Shown piece after piece: positions 24,729 to 32,655 of a stretch of DNA of 64,000 nucleotides. Source of the DNA: Metallibacterium scheffleri. Its GTDB lineage: Bacteria; Pseudomonadota; Gammaproteobacteria; Xanthomonadales; Rhodanobacteraceae. The notes under the pieces were generated by a model. That model saw only the letters and a program-made list of their open reading frames with translations, was not told the DNA's origin and searched no databases. A program made the translations under genes and the position numbers. The stretch lies in contig NZ_LDOS01000005.1 in NCBI RefSeq assembly GCF_002077135.1, positions 310,001 through 374,000 of the forward strand. Reading direction: 5' to 3'. Numbering within the stretch: position 1 is the stretch's first letter; every line of letters starts with the position of its first letter.

Positions 24729-24757
24729 CCCAGTGGGGTGATGTCACCCCGACTGGG
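24729..24757 (-). promoter_or_regulatory. Hairpin between membrane-protein genes
   Basis: CCCAGTCGGGGTGA and TCACCCCACTGGG pair over 13 bases with a 2-base apex, in the gap between the 167- and 62-residue genes and about 45 bases before the AGGAGG. Confidence 0.5.
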
Positions 24758-24770
24758 AAGTTGATGTTGT

Positions 24771-25274
24771 TCATGCGAGTTCTCCTTCGAGGCGCATGAC
24801 TTCTTCGAGCCGATCAGCCAGTTTTCTGGCCTCGACATGACGCCGGCGCTCCTTGCGGAGCTGTGCGTCGAACTTCTTGTTGATCTTCCGGTGGAGATTC
24901 CACCGAGAATCTTCTTCAGCCCAACGAACGGCGTGAACGAGTCCACGCGCGTTGTGAGCGCCGCCGTGCCACATGGTGGCAATGGCGGTCTTCACCGTGG
25001 CCAAAGACGTTGCCTTGACTTCGGTGGTGGTCTGCATGACGGGCTCCGCTGATGTTGCAGCGGGTGGCGTCATGTCGACCACTTCTTGAGGCATGGTGGC
25101 GGTAAAGAGATCACCGATCGCTCGGAGATCTGCATCACTCAGCGCCTTGCGACGCTGACCGCTACCGATACCGCCTTTGCTGCTGCCGGCGTTACCGATG
25201 GCCTTGATGACCTCGACAACGATTCCGGACACAGCGACCAGAAGGAACAGAAACACGAATGTGCCGCCATTCAT
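24771..25274 (-). CDS. Membrane-anchored protein with basic helical domain
   Basis: 167 residues from ATG 25274 (TTGGAGG upstream). One N-terminal transmembrane helix (FVFLFLLVAVSGIVVEVI) then a soluble, Arg/Lys/Glu-rich helical region (about 110-165, likely coiled coil). Not recognised. It is the first gene behind leader f and precedes the two tiny membrane proteins, so the three may work together at the membrane. Confidence 0.6.
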   Translation of the reverse strand: MNGGTFVFLFLLVAVSGIVVEVIKAIGNAGSSKGGIGSGQRRKALSDADLRAIGDLFTATMPQEVVDMTPPAATSAEPVMQTTTEVKATSLATVKTAIATMWHGGAHNARGLVHAVRWAEEDSRWNLHRKINKKFDAQLRKERRRHVEARKLADRLEEVMRLEGELA

Positions 25275-25584
25275 AAGTACCTCCAAGAAATCCAGGAAAC
25301 GGCCCTGGTGCCGACTGGGAGCGGATGCTCCGAGTGATCCGTGCGACGGCGAACCGCCTTGCCGCGTCGGCCTGTGCAGCAGGCGGACATGGCAAAACGG
25401 CTGAAGGCATTCAGCAGGACGCAGGAACTTTGGAAGAAGGAAGCGATGGTGCGCTGAGGAACATGCGCCGCCACATTGCGTAGCGGACTGGAGCGCTCTC
25501 AGACCATCATGGAAACAGGCTCATCGGGAGCTTACCGGCGCCGAGGCGCAGGGCTACGTTAGCGCTCACCTTCCCCTGTGTCAA
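25275..25584 (-). promoter_or_regulatory. Promoter and structured leader 'f'
   Basis: Minus strand: -35 TTGACA (25579-25584, overlapping the stop of the S49 peptidase), 17 bases, -10 TAACGT (25556-25561), 14 bases, GCGCCGGT...CCGATGAGCC...GTTTCC (25511-25541), whose 31 bases are identical to leader d. About 180 bases on: hairpin GGAGC-ATCC-GCTCC (25315-25328), linker, hairpin CCAGG-GCCGTTT-CCTGG (25289-25305), ATTTC, then TTGGAGG. No protein-coding evidence in this 306-base gap. Confidence 0.65.
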
Positions 25585-26597
25585 CGAAGCGCAACGACGT
25601 GCTCCTGCGCTTCAGCACGAAGGGCGTGTATCCAGGTCGACATCGAGAGCAGGTTTCGGACGTTGAGTTGCGGTTGATAGGTGTGCACCTGCAGCTTTGG
25701 GAACTGTTCGTGCTCGATGTTCTCGAGGATGCCCACGCCATCGATCAAGCCGAGTTTCTTGGCCTGCCCAGCCATCCACACCCGCCCTGACCACAAACCT
25801 GGTGTGCTCAGCACAAGATGCGGCCGATGTTTGATGACCGAGATCTTGAACACTTCAAATGCCTGATGATCGAGCTTGGCGATAAACGCTTTCTGCGCTG
25901 GCGTGTCCGGCTGCCACGGCGAGAGCGCAGCCTTGATCGGACCCGACGCGTAGGTGTAGTTGTCCACGCCAACCTTGGAAAGCAGCTTGTTGAACTTGAA
26001 CCCCTCGATGATGATGCCGATCGACCCGACCATCGATTCCGGGCTCGCGTAGATTTTCTGCGCGTGGATCGCGATCAGGTACGCCGCGCTGGCGCCCAGG
26101 CCGTCGATGACCGCGATCACCGGCCTGGTCTGCGGCTTCTGGTTCCTGCTGTGACTGCCTGGCATCTTGCGGCATCGCTGCAGCGCGGCCCCAATGCGTT
26201 CGGCATCGGTCGGCGAGCCGCCGGGCGAGTTGATGTGGACGATCAGCGCCTTGACTTCGTGCTCTCCGCATAGTTGGTCGATTTCCGGCACCAAATTGTG
26301 CGCGTTGGCCTGATGGGCGCCACCGATCGCGCCATCGATGTCGACCACGGCCACCGTTGGCTTGATCGGCTCCGGATGGAACCCCAGCACCTTGCCGTAG
26401 AAGAAGATCCAGACGAAGAATACAAGCAGCGCGAACACCGCAATGGCGGCTCGTTTGATCAGCGCCCAGCGCCCAGCGCTGCGATGTTCGTGCGCGATGA
26501 TATCGAGCGCCTTGCTCAGCGAAGGCTCCAGACGCTCCAGCACCTCTGCGAGGCGATCATGTCCCGGCTGCTTGGGCTCTTGCTCGTGCTGGTTCAC
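25581..26597 (-). CDS. S49-family (SppA-like) membrane peptidase
   Basis: 338 residues. One transmembrane helix (about 52-70), then a ClpP-like fold: VVDIDGAIGG, VKALIVHINSPGGSPTDAERI, VIAVIDGLGASAAYLIA with the likely nucleophile Ser, and ASPESMVGSIGIIIEGF. SppA proteins cut signal peptides or small membrane proteins; element-borne copies are of unknown purpose, and the small membrane proteins nearby are possible substrates (inference). It overlaps the RecG-like gene by 4 bases (ATGA). Confidence 0.75.
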   Translation of the reverse strand: MNQHEQEPKQPGHDRLAEVLERLEPSLSKALDIIAHEHRSAGRWALIKRAAIAVFALLVFFVWIFFYGKVLGFHPEPIKPTVAVVDIDGAIGGAHQANAHNLVPEIDQLCGEHEVKALIVHINSPGGSPTDAERIGAALQRCRKMPGSHSRNQKPQTRPVIAVIDGLGASAAYLIAIHAQKIYASPESMVGSIGIIIEGFKFNKLLSKVGVDNYTYASGPIKAALSPWQPDTPAQKAFIAKLDHQAFEVFKISVIKHRPHLVLSTPGLWSGRVWMAGQAKKLGLIDGVGILENIEHEQFPKLQVHTYQPQLNVRNLLSMSTWIHALRAEAQEHVVALR

Positions 26598-28603
26598 AGA
26601 TCTACTCCGGTACGCTGCAACCAGCGTGTGACAATGGGCTCTGCACCCTCAAGATTGGCTGTGTCGATCTCGCGCTGGAAAAGAATCGACATGGCACCGC
26701 CCGATTGTCTGACGCCGCTTGGCATCAGCTCGCCGGGGCCGCGCAGGCGTAGATCCTCGCGGGCGATCTCGTAGCCGTCTGTGGTCTTTTCCATGACCTG
26801 CAGCCGTTGAAGGGTCTTTTCCTTGGGCTTGCTGGTCAGCAGCATGTCGAAGCTGCCTGCGCCGCCCTCGCGCGCGAGTCGCCCGCGGAACTGATGCAGC
26901 GTCGTCAGACCGAAGCGCTCGGGATGCACAACAACGACACGCCGAAGGCGCGGGATGTTGATGCCGACCTCGATGACGCTGGTGCAGATGCCAATCGAGG
27001 CCTCGTCGTTGATGATGGCATGCAGGTTTTCCGAGAGTTCCGTTTCGGCAAGGCGCCCGTTGAGGATGCGCACCCGCCCAGGGAAAGCCGCTTCCCATTT
27101 CTCCCGCGCGTCTTCGATGTTGCGCAACGCGGTTTGCCGTGTGCCGCGGTCAATCGCCGGGTAAACCACCAGCACACGGTCGCCGGCGGCGATGGTCTCG
27201 CGCACCTGCGCGTAGAGTTGCCGCATCTGATCCGGCATCCACACCTGTGTCTTGATCGCTTTGGCGGCGTGCCCCTGCTGCAGGTGGTGCGTTTCGATCA
27301 CGCCGAATCTGGCCAGCGCCAGCGTCCTCGGGATCGCGGTTGCCGTCACATCCAGGATGTGGGTCTGCTCCTTGAGCAATGCTCGCCTCTGCTCGGCACC
27401 GAGCTTTTGCTGTTCATCGGAGATCACCAGTTCGTACTGCCGGTGTTGCTGCCGAGAAAGCAGCGCCGTGGTTCCGATCAGGATGCAAGTGCCTTCGGCT
27501 GCTGCCTGCTTCATGCCCCCGGTGACAAGCGCCGCAGGCACATCCTGGAAATGGGCCGTAGCGGTCTCGTACACCTGCTCGGCCAGCACGGCGTTGGGCA
27601 ACATGATCGCCACCGTGCCGCCTTGCCTGGCCACCGCCACGGCGAGCGTCAGGTAGCAGAGCGTCTTTCCCGATCCGACGTCGCCGCTGAGCAGCATCAT
27701 GCTGGCCTTGGGTCTCGAGAAAACTTCTTCCATCTTGAGGATGGATTGCCACTGGGATGCCGTTGGCGGGAACGGCCATTGCTTGACCACCCCTTTCAGG
27801 TCCAACGCCAGAGGATCGCGCGGTTGGCCCTGCTGCCCTTGATGCTGCTCAAGCAGATTGCGCACCGTGATCATCGCCGCGATACGCTCCATCGCGGCGA
27901 TCGCCGCCTCACCGGTGCCAGGATCCATCGGGCAGTGCGCACGGACGATCAGTCTCTGCAGTGTGTCGATGCCCGCTGGCGCTTTGGCGGCCCCGAGTAC
28001 CTCGGCCTCGTCCGCAAGATCCTGGAGGTTGTCCAGGATGCGCGCTGCCGCGACGTCCAGATGGCGGCGCAGCATCGTCATCACGCGCATGCGCACCAGG
28101 TCTGGATTGATCGTCTTGCTGCCCGGGTACCGTGGCCGGCACCGCCCGATCCATGCGCTCTCTATTGGCGCGCTCGCGGCAAGATACCAACGGCCTTTGA
28201 ACGCCCGTAGCTGTCCTGACACCGAAATGGCCTGACCTTGAACGATCTTGCCGATCTTGCTGCGGACATCACCAAACCATGTGAGGGTGACATCGGTGCC
28301 ATCGTGCATGCGCACGTCAAACATGGTCCGCGGTGTGCGCCCACCATCGAATCGTGTAGATGGACGCGAACGCACCATCGCGGTGATATTCATCTGCGCG
28401 CCATCCTCAAAACTCTCCGCGTCGTTGGCGATGACTCGAAAATCGTCAAAGCCGACTGGAAGCAGGAGTGCAACGTGCCATGGCTCGCGCAAGCCCCAAT
28501 CCGCAAGCCTGCCGAGAGGACTGTCGGTGACGGGTCCGCCGTTCGGCGCAGCCTTCGGGTCTTGATCGGCCGATTGTCGGTTGGCTTCGAGGACTGCGCT
28601 CAT
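26594..28603 (-). CDS. RecG-like DNA helicase
   Basis: 669 residues from ATG 28603 (a TTG at 28615 is possible). N-terminal wedge/OB region, then superfamily-2 helicase motifs: GDVGSGKT (Walker A), SDEQQKLGAEQR in place of the usual DEQHRFG, TATAIPRTL, and C-terminal SVIEVGINIPRLRRVVVVHPERFGLTTLHQFRGRLAREG. Ends with the RecG-type DLRLRGPGELMPSGVRQSG block. It should remodel forked DNA during replication or repair of the element. Probably starts the operon with the S49 peptidase. Confidence 0.85.
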   Translation of the reverse strand: MSAVLEANRQSADQDPKAAPNGGPVTDSPLGRLADWGLREPWHVALLLPVGFDDFRVIANDAESFEDGAQMNITAMVRSRPSTRFDGGRTPRTMFDVRMHDGTDVTLTWFGDVRSKIGKIVQGQAISVSGQLRAFKGRWYLAASAPIESAWIGRCRPRYPGSKTINPDLVRMRVMTMLRRHLDVAAARILDNLQDLADEAEVLGAAKAPAGIDTLQRLIVRAHCPMDPGTGEAAIAAMERIAAMITVRNLLEQHQGQQGQPRDPLALDLKGVVKQWPFPPTASQWQSILKMEEVFSRPKASMMLLSGDVGSGKTLCYLTLAVAVARQGGTVAIMLPNAVLAEQVYETATAHFQDVPAALVTGGMKQAAAEGTCILIGTTALLSRQQHRQYELVISDEQQKLGAEQRRALLKEQTHILDVTATAIPRTLALARFGVIETHHLQQGHAAKAIKTQVWMPDQMRQLYAQVRETIAAGDRVLVVYPAIDRGTRQTALRNIEDAREKWEAAFPGRVRILNGRLAETELSENLHAIINDEASIGICTSVIEVGINIPRLRRVVVVHPERFGLTTLHQFRGRLAREGGAGSFDMLLTSKPKEKTLQRLQVMEKTTDGYEIAREDLRLRGPGELMPSGVRQSGGAMSILFQREIDTANLEGAEPIVTRWLQRTGVDL

Positions 28604-28640
28604 GCCCAGATTCAAGCACCAGTTTGCGCTGGCGCAAGCT

Positions 28641-28916
28641 CTACTTCACGACCGAAAGGATGATGTTGCGTGACTTGAGTCTTTTGCTGGTCACATTGGA
28701 TGGCTGCAACACGTAGCTTTGTGTCTTTGTCATGCGGCGACCATGCTGAACTTGCTCCATGACGCAAAGCGTCCCCAGGTCGCCGATGGCGATTGGCGCA
28801 CCATTGCGTAGCTCTGAGGCGCATGCGATCGAGAGCGCATCGATGACTTTGCGAATGAGCTGGGGATGCAGGTCTGTCATCCCTTCGATCCGTGTGATCA
28901 GGCTTTTGTAATCCAT
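28641..28916 (-). CDS. HU/IHF-like DNA-binding protein
   Basis: 91 residues with the HU pattern: N-terminal helices (MDYKSLITRIEG...LIRKVIDALSIACASELRNG), the IAIGDLGTL turn and a basic arm region ending ...KRLKSRNIILSVVK. It bends DNA. The arm is shorter in Arg/Pro than in classic HU. Just upstream of the RecG-like gene in the same direction. Confidence 0.75.
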   Translation of the reverse strand: MDYKSLITRIEGMTDLHPQLIRKVIDALSIACASELRNGAPIAIGDLGTLCVMEQVQHGRRMTKTQSYVLQPSNVTSKRLKSRNIILSVVK

Positions 28917-29019
28917 GGTCTTGGTTGCGGCCGATACTGTGACGAATCCTATGCGAGGTTCATGCTGTGACTGGGGAGGAATACTCCTCTGAGAGGCGTT
29001 TACGAGCTCCCCTTGTGGC

Positions 29020-29299
29020 TTGAAAGACCTGCGCGGTTGCTGTAGGTTTGCGCTGCTGCATACGTAGCCGGTATCCCCGACCGATTCCGGGTGAGATCTT
29101 CAGGACGCCGATGGCGTCCATCGCTGTACGTCGGCGCACCCTGTGCGTCTTGTTGTGTTCCTGCGACCGTTTGCGCATGCGCTTGCCACCCGAGAGCATG
29201 CGCAAGCGGTGCCGCACGTGCTGCGGTCCTCTACCCGATCCAGGCCCTTGCGCCTGCTTCGCTACCCGGAGCGATTCCGGGATTTCTGAGGATCACGCC
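29020..29299 (+). promoter_or_regulatory. Promoter and structured leader 'e'
   Basis: Plus strand: -35 TTGAAA (29020-29025), 17 bases, -10 TAGGTT (29043-29048, the same as leader d), then GCCGGTATCCCCGACCGATT (from about 29066). Near the gene: hairpin CAGGC-CCTTGC-GCCTG (29241-29256), linker CTTCGCTA, hairpin CCCGGA-GCGAT-TCCGGG (29265-29281), ATTTC, TGAGGA, ATG. It is the only plus-strand copy of the leader. An inner inverted repeat TTGCGCATGC...GCATGCGCAA lies at about 29171-29210. Confidence 0.65.
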
Positions 29300-29593
29300 A
29301 TGAAATACATGGTCTATGACAACGAGGGCGCAACCCTCGATCGCTACACCATCTTTCCGCGCGACAAGGAGTGGGACGCGCAGGCCAGGAAGATAACCCC
29401 GCATCGCTACTTGCGTCCGTGCCTGAGTCTCAGCGGCCATCCGGTGCCGTGGCATCCCCAGGGCGTGAGTCAGTTCACAACCGGAGCCCCCGGTTCTCAC
29501 CTTGGCAAGCAGATCAAGCTGCATGACCTGCCGGTGGACATCCGCGCGCACGCGCTGAAGCGGCTCGCTCCGGAGGTGAAGCATGAGTGCTGA
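29300..29593 (+). CDS. Small unknown protein (97 residues)
   Basis: MKYMVYDNEGATLDRYTIFP... HPVPWHPQGVSQFTTGAPGSHLGKQIKLHDLPVDIRAHALKRL. TGAGGATCACGCC precedes the ATG. Style resembles small plasmid proteins of unknown role. Overlaps the next gene by 11 bases. Confidence 0.6.
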   Translation: MKYMVYDNEGATLDRYTIFPRDKEWDAQARKITPHRYLRPCLSLSGHPVPWHPQGVSQFTTGAPGSHLGKQIKLHDLPVDIRAHALKRLAPEVKHEC

Positions 29594-30626
29594 TGTCAGC
29601 CTGAGCCGCCGCGTAGCGGCATTCCCGCACGATGCCGGTGTGCTGTATGCGGCAATCGAGCGCCACTATGATGTCAAGGACGGCCCCGGCCGGGCACGTG
29701 AATCGATCGGTGCGTTCGGTTCATACGAAGCCTGCATGGAATGGATCTTCAAAGCGGTATCGTCTGTAGCATCCGGCATGCTGCTGAGCGCGAACCGCCG
29801 TGAATTCGATCCCGCCGAATACTTGGCTTCGTGGAAGCACGCTTTCAGGAATCCGACTCAACTGGTGGACCAGACGCTCACGATCCACGCGGATCGTTCG
29901 CTCCCTGGACTCTACTGTCTGGATGAACAGGCGCAGGTCGATGCGTTGCTGCAACGGATGCGGAATGCCGGCTTTGCCGCTTTCGCCGATGACTTGGCGC
30001 AGGGCCGCAACGTGTGCTTCCGACTTGGCGAGAACATCCCGCTGGCCGAAACGGTGATCGGGGATACCTCGGGTACTCATCTGGCGCCTTGGCGGGTCGA
30101 TCTGCAACCGATCGACGACGGCACGGTCCATCCTGAACTCGCTCACCCGGATCCGTCGTTTGCTCTTGCAAGCATGCACGTGCCCGCGCTGCATTGGTAT
30201 TGTCTTGATGGCTTTGAGCGCATCTGCTTTACGAGTGATGTGACCTGCAGTCCTTTGATTGGATGGGACTACTCGATCAAGCAGGATCTCATCAAGCGTT
30301 ATGCGCAACCGGCGGAAACCTTGGAAGGTCGCGGCGAAGAGGTGATCCGCGAGGTTTGTTCTGCAATGGCCTCATTGCCTCACCCTGCGCCGACAGGAAG
30401 TCACCTGCGGTGTAGACTCGTTGATGTAGCCGAACTCCAAGCGCCCTGGCACAGGGATGACTGGTATCGGGTGTTCGACAAGCTGCGCATGAAGGGCCGC
30501 ACCACCGCCGATTTTTCGGTTGGCGACGCAGTTGAAGCCGACTGCATCGTGGCTGTCAACGCGCTCGCTCGGCGTGGCTTTTGTGCCATCACTGAAACAC
30601 CGCATTTCGCATCCAAAGCGGCGTAA
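29583..30626 (+). CDS. Unknown protein (347 residues)
   Basis: No family recognised. Mixed alpha/beta, soluble, with several Cys and Trp residues (WYCLDGFERICFTSDVTC). GGAGGTGAAGC precedes ATG 29583 inside the tail of the previous gene, so the two are coupled. Followed by an intrinsic terminator. Confidence 0.55.
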   Translation: MSADVSLSRRVAAFPHDAGVLYAAIERHYDVKDGPGRARESIGAFGSYEACMEWIFKAVSSVASGMLLSANRREFDPAEYLASWKHAFRNPTQLVDQTLTIHADRSLPGLYCLDEQAQVDALLQRMRNAGFAAFADDLAQGRNVCFRLGENIPLAETVIGDTSGTHLAPWRVDLQPIDDGTVHPELAHPDPSFALASMHVPALHWYCLDGFERICFTSDVTCSPLIGWDYSIKQDLIKRYAQPAETLEGRGEEVIREVCSAMASLPHPAPTGSHLRCRLVDVAELQAPWHRDDWYRVFDKLRMKGRTTADFSVGDAVEADCIVAVNALARRGFCAITETPHFASKAA

Positions 30627-30730
30627 CACAGTTAGAGAACTCAAGGCCATGCCTTCGCGTTCGATGAGTGCATGAAGTTACGATGCGCAGCAGTAGCTTC
30701 GGCTTCGTTCTGACGTTGCGCGAAGTACCA

Positions 30731-30767
30731 ACCGGGGCGGCCACTATAGGCGCTCCGGTTTTATTTT
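30731..30767 (+). terminator. Intrinsic terminator
   Basis: ACCGGGGCG (30731-30739) pairs with CGCTCCGGT (30751-30759), followed by TTTTATTTTG. It closes the two-gene unit behind leader e, about 105 bases after the stop. Confidence 0.8.
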
Positions 30768-30821
30768 GCCCCTCCACCGGTGTGCTACGCTGATATTCAA
30801 TGAATGCAGAAGGTGTCTGGT

Positions 30822-31361
30822 ATGGCCAGTCCTATTTCAGAAACGGAACTCGAGAACGGCGCATCCGAGTCGGTATTCGACATCAGCCCTTCACAGGCTA
30901 TCTATGCGCCTTATTACGCGGCGCATGGACTTGCTTTCATCCTGATCATTTTCGCCGGTGTCCAGTCCATGCGTCTCTTCCCGACGTATGCGCACACGCT
31001 CTGGTGGTGCGAGATCATCGCGAGTGCGCTGGTGATCCTTGGCGTCTTCACGCACGCGATCTCGGTGACCTTCACACGCTACACGCTGGACTCGAAACGC
31101 TTGACGATGCGCCATGGGTTTGTTGGCCGCAGCATCAAGAGCCTCGAACTTTTCCGCATTCAGGATGTGAATTTCATGCAGAGCTGGTGGCAGGAACTCC
31201 TTGGCATCGGTTCGCTGGTTATCCTCACCAGCGACCAGTATCACCCACGCGAGATCTTGGTTGGCGTGCGTAACGGGGCCGAACTGCGCGAACAACTCAC
31301 CGGCGCGGCGACAGCGATCCGTCGTAGCACCGGGATCCGTGAGATCACGGTCGGAAAATAG
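30822..31361 (+). CDS. Membrane protein with bacterial PH-like domain
   Basis: 179 residues from ATG 30822 (AGAAGG upstream). Two transmembrane helices (about 31-53 and 62-84) followed by TFTRYTLDSKRLTMRHGFVGRSIKSLELFRIQDVNFMQSWWQELLGIGSLVILTSD, the pattern of bPH_2/YdbT-type domains. Likely an inner-membrane protein with its PH-like domain in the cytoplasm. Function unknown. Confidence 0.7.
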   Translation: MASPISETELENGASESVFDISPSQAIYAPYYAAHGLAFILIIFAGVQSMRLFPTYAHTLWWCEIIASALVILGVFTHAISVTFTRYTLDSKRLTMRHGFVGRSIKSLELFRIQDVNFMQSWWQELLGIGSLVILTSDQYHPREILVGVRNGAELREQLTGAATAIRRSTGIREITVGK

Positions 31362-31409
31362 CGGCTCGGAAACCGACCTCCGGCCCGGCGCGGTACCCCT
31401 TGCGCGGCG

Positions 31410-31863
31410 GTCCCCGTGTGTTATTTTGGGGGAACTCAGGCGCCAGATCGACTACGCCCCGAAGGAAGTCCCCTTGGGGGACAAGGCCCGCTGGGCCGGG
31501 CGCCAGCTCAGTGTGGTCGATCGCTGGTACCCATCGAGCAAGACCTGCTCGGTGTGCGGAGCGGTCAACAACGCGCTGCAGCTCCACCAGCGCCGCTGGA
31601 CCTGTCCAGCCTGCGACATTGAGCACGACCGCGACGACAACGCGGCCATCAATATCGAGCGCGAAGGTCTGCGCTTGATCGCTTCAAATACCCCGATGAG
31701 CGGGGGAATCAACGCGCGGGGAGATCTCGGCGCGGTGGCGGAAGCGCAGGTCATCGCGCTGCCGCAGCACCGCCGGTCGCTGAACCGCGAACGTGTCGCC
31801 AGGCGCTGTGCGCCGAACCGCCCGAAGCGCCGGTCTGGAACCGACGGCAAGGGCGGGGCGTGA
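31410..31863 (+). pseudogene. tnpB 3' remnant (IS200/IS605 family)
   Basis: Only the C-terminal part of a TnpB nuclease is left: LGELRRQIDYAPKE..., then KARWAGRQLSVVDRWYPSSKTCSVCGAVNNALQLHQRRWTCPACDIEHDRDDNAAINIEREGL. This holds the zinc-ribbon CxxC pairs and the last catalytic Asp (DRDDNAAINI). The N-terminal two thirds, including the other RuvC acids, are absent, and a nine-residue insertion sits before KARW. Non-functional. Confidence 0.75.
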
Positions 31864-32055
31864 GACTCGGAGGAATGACTGGTGCTGGGATCCCTCCGGC
31901 TGCGGATGAAGACGCATGACGTGACGACCCCGTCACGCCGGCCCGCGCCGGCACGGCACGCCCGAGCCGATACGATCCGCGCTGCTCCGACGATGCCCTT
32001 GCCGCATCCGCCCGTGCGCGTATCGTCATCGACGGCCTCCCGCTGGATTCTGACC

Positions 32056-32643
32056 ATGAGCACACCGCGCCGTGACACCCCGACCTTCCCTGCACGCATT
32101 GCTGCCGGCACGACATTCACTCGAAAAAGCCGCCGGGTGGTCGTGCAGCGCATCGTGGACCGCCACTTGTTGAAGGTCGCCGCGGTCGAAGGCGAACCGC
32201 TTCCAATGCCCTTCATGCACCGCACAGAGGCCCGCGACCTGGCGTATGACGACGCGGCCCGGGCCATCGTCGAGCATGTCGTGCAGCGCTACCGCAACGG
32301 CGCCTTGGCCGGCGACACGATCGATCGCATCCGGCCGTTCTGCCGGACGGTGGAAGCCGGCGGCCCGGCCACTGGCGAAGGTGTCGTGTCCTTTTTCAAC
32401 GACATCGGTGTCCCCCTTCCTCGGCGGATGGCCGATGCCCTTCCGCACGCGTTCTTGTATGGCAACCTCAGTCTGGACGATGGCTGGGTCGAAGCGTACA
32501 CGACGTCCCGGGCGCGCTATGCGCTGGATGTCGTCCTGCACGTGGCGCAGCAGATGCGTGCCGTGGAGAAGGAGCGGATGGACCAGGTGGTGGAGGCGAT
32601 GTGCGCCACGGCGTCCCCCCGCGGCGTCGCACTGCTGCTGTGA
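32056..32643 (+). CDS. Unknown protein (195 residues)
   Basis: From ATG 32056: MSTPRRDTPTFPARIAAGTTFTRKSRRVVVQRIVDRHLLKVAAVEG..., then a helical C-terminal part ending ATASPRGVALLL. The N-terminus has a KOW/Tudor-like feel (VVVQRIVDRHLLKVAAVEGEPLPMPF). No family assigned. Convergent with the HD-GYP gene, 12 bases apart. Confidence 0.5.
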   Translation: MSTPRRDTPTFPARIAAGTTFTRKSRRVVVQRIVDRHLLKVAAVEGEPLPMPFMHRTEARDLAYDDAARAIVEHVVQRYRNGALAGDTIDRIRPFCRTVEAGGPATGEGVVSFFNDIGVPLPRRMADALPHAFLYGNLSLDDGWVEAYTTSRARYALDVVLHVAQQMRAVEKERMDQVVEAMCATASPRGVALLL

Positions 32644-32655
32644 GGCGATCGCCCG

